Part shown: positions 61,060 through 64,000 of the stretch, piece after piece
Numbering within the stretch: the stretch's first letter is position 1
Layout of the letters: each line of letters starts with the position of its first letter
Source of the DNA: Druceiella hillmani
Taxonomy: Eukaryota > Arthropoda > Insecta > Lepidoptera > Hepialidae
Assembly (NCBI GenBank): GCA_039881145.1
Contig: JAYKKI010000095.1
Location: forward strand, 558,001 to 622,000
Length of the DNA stretch: 64,000 nucleotides
Reading direction: 5' to 3'
The notes under the pieces: generated by a model
What the model saw: only the letters and a program-made list of their open reading frames with translations
What the model was told of the DNA's origin: nothing
Databases searched by the model: none
Position numbers and translations under genes: made by a program

Positions 61060-62683
61060 TCAACAAAGAAAATTCAACGAGACACAACTGGTATTAATCC
61101 GTGGAGATTTCCGAATGTGATGTTAGCGTTTTATTCTGATCTCTTTATAGCGACATTCCAATACTTCTTCTAATATTTGCCCTATTAGTAATACGCGTAT
61201 AGATATTATGCCAATCCAATGCGAAATATCTGGTATACTGTCAGGGGCATGTAGTAACATGAGTACCGATCCAGATTCGAAGATTTGGTTTAACTTAATA
61301 ATTTACCAAATTTCTCAATGTTAAGTTCGTGACTAGAAGAAATAATATTGAAAATAACTGTCATTTTTTTTAAATCACTTCCAAATCAGTTCCTCTTATT
61401 TCAGCAGAAATGTTTGGGTTTGTGAAAAATCGTCTGACCATATTATAGTCATATGTTGAACCAAATCCTGTCTTAGGCCTATCGACAACAAGTCCAAGTT
61501 TTTCTTTAAATGAGACTTGGATTTATTTCTTTATAACATTTACAACATTTCTATTTATGGCAACAGTCACTTGCCTTGTTTTTAAAGGAAGACAATACAC
61601 AATATGGACTAGATATTAAAAAGAACGAACCCATGCATATAGAGGAGAAATAACAAATGATAACAGTTATAGATTTGCAATCTTCTCCACAGGCTTATTC
61701 ACCTCTAAAAGCTGTGCGCCATACATAAAGCAATTGGACGTAGTATTGGCATTAGACAAAATATTACAAATAAAATCGACAAATTGACCATTCTGAAGTG
61801 CAAATCAAGAGTAATGCTTAATTCTTACTCAGCAGTGCGCACATTAAACGATGTTAAGTTTGCAATTAATTATTCTAACCTAGCAGATTCTCCGTTAATT
61901 ACATTAGAATTTTCTTCAACGAACGCGAATTTAATTGGCCTACAATATCTGGTGGATCCTGGACGTGGGTGGTTCTAGATAAACGTTTTAGCTAAAGTAT
62001 GCTTAAACTAAAAGGGAACTAAATCTATGTAGAGTAAGTATTCATTCGTGTTAGATGAATCTGTAAATTGTTTAATGTACAGAATATTCCCTGAATTATA
62101 ATTAAACCAACATCTGTAAACCATCTAAAGTCTCCGTACGGAGTTATTTGATATAAAACATCTTTCTGATATTCAACAATTATAGAAACTGTGTTATACC
62201 ATAAAGTTTGAATTTAAAACTCAGAATAGGTTTCTATCATCTAAATGAAATCATATTGTGTATAACACAATGTTCTAGTTTTTATAAGATTGTGAATAAT
62301 CGGAAAAGTGTCCTGGAGAAAGTAATTGATGGTCGTCCGGGGCAAATTTTATTTAATCCGCGAAACAACTAAATCTAAACATAATGATAATGTTTCTTCA
62401 TTATTCAGTCCTTCTTGGGCTCTTCTGGATCGGTGCTAGACTTATCGGTTGACGTTAACATCTTCTTTTTAACATTAACCGCTACAAAATTCCTTTCAGC
62501 TCGCCAGGACATAACACGTGCCAGCATCAACTCAGAGGCAGAATGACTATCCACCAAAACCTTCACTTTCTTTCGTTTCGTAGAAGAGGCGCACTCATCA
62601 AAGGTCTTTGGTTTTTTGTCTTGAGAGGGTCCAAGACCGGGCCCTTGTGTTGTTGACCGCTCAAACATTTTAATGAGCCACAC
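61060..62683 (-). pseudogene. RAG1/Transib-like transposase pseudogene
   Basis: Minus-strand blocks follow in the order of a large multicopy insect protein family that I align with the RAG1/Transib superfamily. DECASSTKRKKVKVLVDSHS with ASELMLA is the N-terminal part (62530-62605). TDSSNTNEYLLYIDLVPF is at about 62040-62095, PRPGSTRYCRPIKFAFVEEN at about 61905-61965, and CNILSNANTTSNCFMYGAQL with PLYAWVRSF (two-Cys region) at about 61630-61770. VSFKEKLGLVVDRPKTGFGS with NMVRRFFTNPNISAEI is a clean 45-residue stretch (61395-61525). CYYMPLTVYQIF (61220-61258) and LIGQILEEVLECRYKEIRIK with RKSPRINTS (61100-61185) close it. The last block carries the Glu that would align with the third catalytic residue of RAG1. 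The first catalytic region is damaged, and stops and frameshifts are frequent. An internal deletion is likely, because the N-terminal gap is short. No terminal repeats were found. Confidence 0.65.
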
Positions 62684-62689
62684 ATTATT

Positions 62690-62935
62690 TTATTTTAAAA
62701 AATTGATTATGTTCTGTCCTTCTTTTATCCCCTTCTTTAAGTGAATACAAAAACTTTAATTTTTTCGTTGACAGCCGTTTGTTCTACATTACCTAAATCA
62801 AAAAGATTTCCGAGAGCTTCTCGAACACCATTTATTTTGCATCGTTTTTGTCTGTATCGCCACGCATAAAAGCAGTCGGCGTTATTTAAACACCGAGGTG
62901 CATAAGAAAAAACCTCCACTTATGTTGTAAACCAT
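62690..62935 (-). other. possible extension of the RAG1-like pseudogene
   Basis: A 60-codon minus frame at 62737-62919 reads YAWRYRQKRCKINGVREALG, then NLFDLGNVEQTAVNEKIKV. It lies directly upstream of the pseudogene's N-terminus and has a coding-like, non-repetitive composition, but I cannot match it to the family. It may be a 5' part of the same gene or an unrelated opening. Confidence 0.25.
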
Positions 62936-63905
62936 ACAGTACTACTTATAGTGATATAAATAGGATCCAAAAACTTGCATTTAGCATATAAAAAATATAA
63001 TTCAATTTGCAACTACCAATTTTTTTCTTAGATTTTGAAATATCACATAAAGAAGGGAGAAAAAGTTCAAAGGCTAACCACGTAACATATATAGACGATC
63101 GTAATTTAAACAGTCAAAAACATAAATTTCAAAAATACTTACCTTCAAGGGTTCCGTAATAGTCACTAACACACTCAAAAAGAGAATTTTTTATATTGAA
63201 ACTGCAAAAAACACAAAATGCTAATGATTGCGATTCTAATTACGAATAACATTTATTATGTTCGAATCATCCTTATCTAGATTTTTCTAAAACTAATAAA
63301 GAAATAATTATGTACTAAGGGTCCCTATTTATCTGTAATCGATTTATTTGTACTTTTTTACGTTTCAAGCAACCAATAGATATCTCTAATCGACCGGTTT
63401 AGGTTTTTATATTTCAAGCATGGACTACTGTCGGCTGGTCACAAATGTTTATATTAAAAAACCTATCAAATGCTAGTATAATTATCTCGATGAAGGTTCT
63501 ATACACGGTTAGAAACTTATAAACATAGAGCATTTCCAATCAATATTTTAGAAAGGTGAAAACAAGGTGCTTGTTTCGAAAATTGTAACATTTAGGATCC
63601 TCGCAATAATTTTGCTACAACCTTTGCATAGGCTCATAAAAACTCTTTTTTTGTTTATTTTAGGTTTTCTAGTCTCGGAAGAAGGAAGAAAGTATTTCTA
63701 TTTGCATACTTTTCAGAAAATCTCTGAAGATATAATGACTAAAATAATTAACAATATTTTTAAATATGCTTTTTAACAAGTCCTTTCAAACTATACTCCT
63801 TGCGATATTTCTAATTAAAGAAATTATTTTCGAGAATTTAAAGTAGTATGAATATTTTTAATGCTCTGTATTTTGCTATGTAATTTAAAATGCTCTTTGA
63901 AATGC
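62936..63905. other. AT-rich spacer
   Basis: The 69-codon frame at 63567-63776 has no known motif. AAGGGTTCCGTAATAGTC near 63148 resembles the GGGTTCC repeat tail also seen near 40485. Confidence 0.45.
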
Positions 63906-63908
63906 TCT

Positions 63909-63959
63909 GTAATTTAAACTTGACGTAGACGCTTCACGTCCACGTCAAGTTTAAATTAC
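63909..63959. repeat. 51-bp palindrome
   Basis: GTAATTTAAACTTGACGT (63909-63926) is the exact reverse complement of ACGTCAAGTTTAAATTAC (63942-63959). The 15-base centre is also partly symmetric (GACG and CGTC), so the hairpin has almost no open loop. It follows two AATGCTCTGTA words and contains TGACGT, the half-site bound by CREB/ATF factors. Function unknown. Confidence 0.85.
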
Positions 63960-64000
63960 TAAGAAGAACAAATGTGACAGTGATATTATAGGGGTTTAAT

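Noticed and set aside
61784..61978. 64-codon plus frame
   Set aside because: Antisense shadow of the RAG1-like pseudogene, whose PRPGSTRYCRPIKF block lies on the minus strand there.
1..64000. CRISPR array, bacterial operon or phage region
   Set aside because: No regularly spaced direct repeats with unique spacers, no ribosome-binding-site-led gene series, and all recognisable proteins are eukaryotic transposon remnants.

Overview
This window reads as intergenic, transposon-rich DNA from an insect or close arthropod relative. It is very A+T-rich. Almost every open frame is short and interrupted, and there is no bacterial-type operon, ribosome-binding site, rRNA or tRNA gene. Long TA microsatellites alternate with unique AT-rich sequence. 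The recognisable genes are decayed copies of eukaryotic mobile elements: a mariner, a DD41D Tc1/mariner, a Helitron, a Penelope-like element (PLE), a Ty1/copia element and a RAG1/Transib-like transposase. The lineage within insects cannot be fixed from the sequence. No intact long protein-coding gene is present.

Layout from left to right. 1-6.3 kb: AT-rich spacer with a tRNA-like SINE head and an 879-bp, internally deleted mariner that keeps both inverted ends and its TA duplication. 6.3-19.1 kb: a decayed ~2-kb repeat present twice (about 6357-8340 and 16961-19110). Between the copies lie a CpG-containing patch that may be a promoter plus first exon (11790-12480), a three-unit tandem repeat, and two PLE fragments. 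The second copy carries a DD41D transposase pseudogene. 19.1-25.2 kb: mostly empty AT-rich DNA. 25.2-31.4 kb: a Helitron pseudogene interrupted exactly within its helicase P-loop region by a 2655-bp PLE; a 13-bp target duplication flanks the PLE and the Helitron frame resumes on the far side. 32.5-33.1 kb pairs with 52.0-52.5 kb as two copies of a terminal-exon-like segment. 35.2-36.3 kb: retroposon tails. 37.9-42.0 kb: more PLE terminal-repeat derivatives and a local direct duplication. 44.2-48.5 kb: a minus-strand copia element with two ~140-bp LTRs. 53.4-56.3 kb: TA arrays, a telomere-like AACCY minisatellite and a transposase tail. 58.3-59.0 kb: a ~122-bp-period tandem array. 61.0-62.7 kb: a minus-strand pseudogene that I align to the RAG1/Transib-like transposase superfamily. 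The window ends in a 51-bp palindrome.

The elements do not work together as a pathway. Their relationship is nesting and decay: Helitron first, PLE into it later; an old duplication later hit by a DD41D element; copia with degenerated frames. The points most worth following up are the RAG1-like fossil, the PLE family whose terminal repeats are inverted and which gives rise to short palindromic derivatives, the paired terminal-exon segment, and several strong hairpins.
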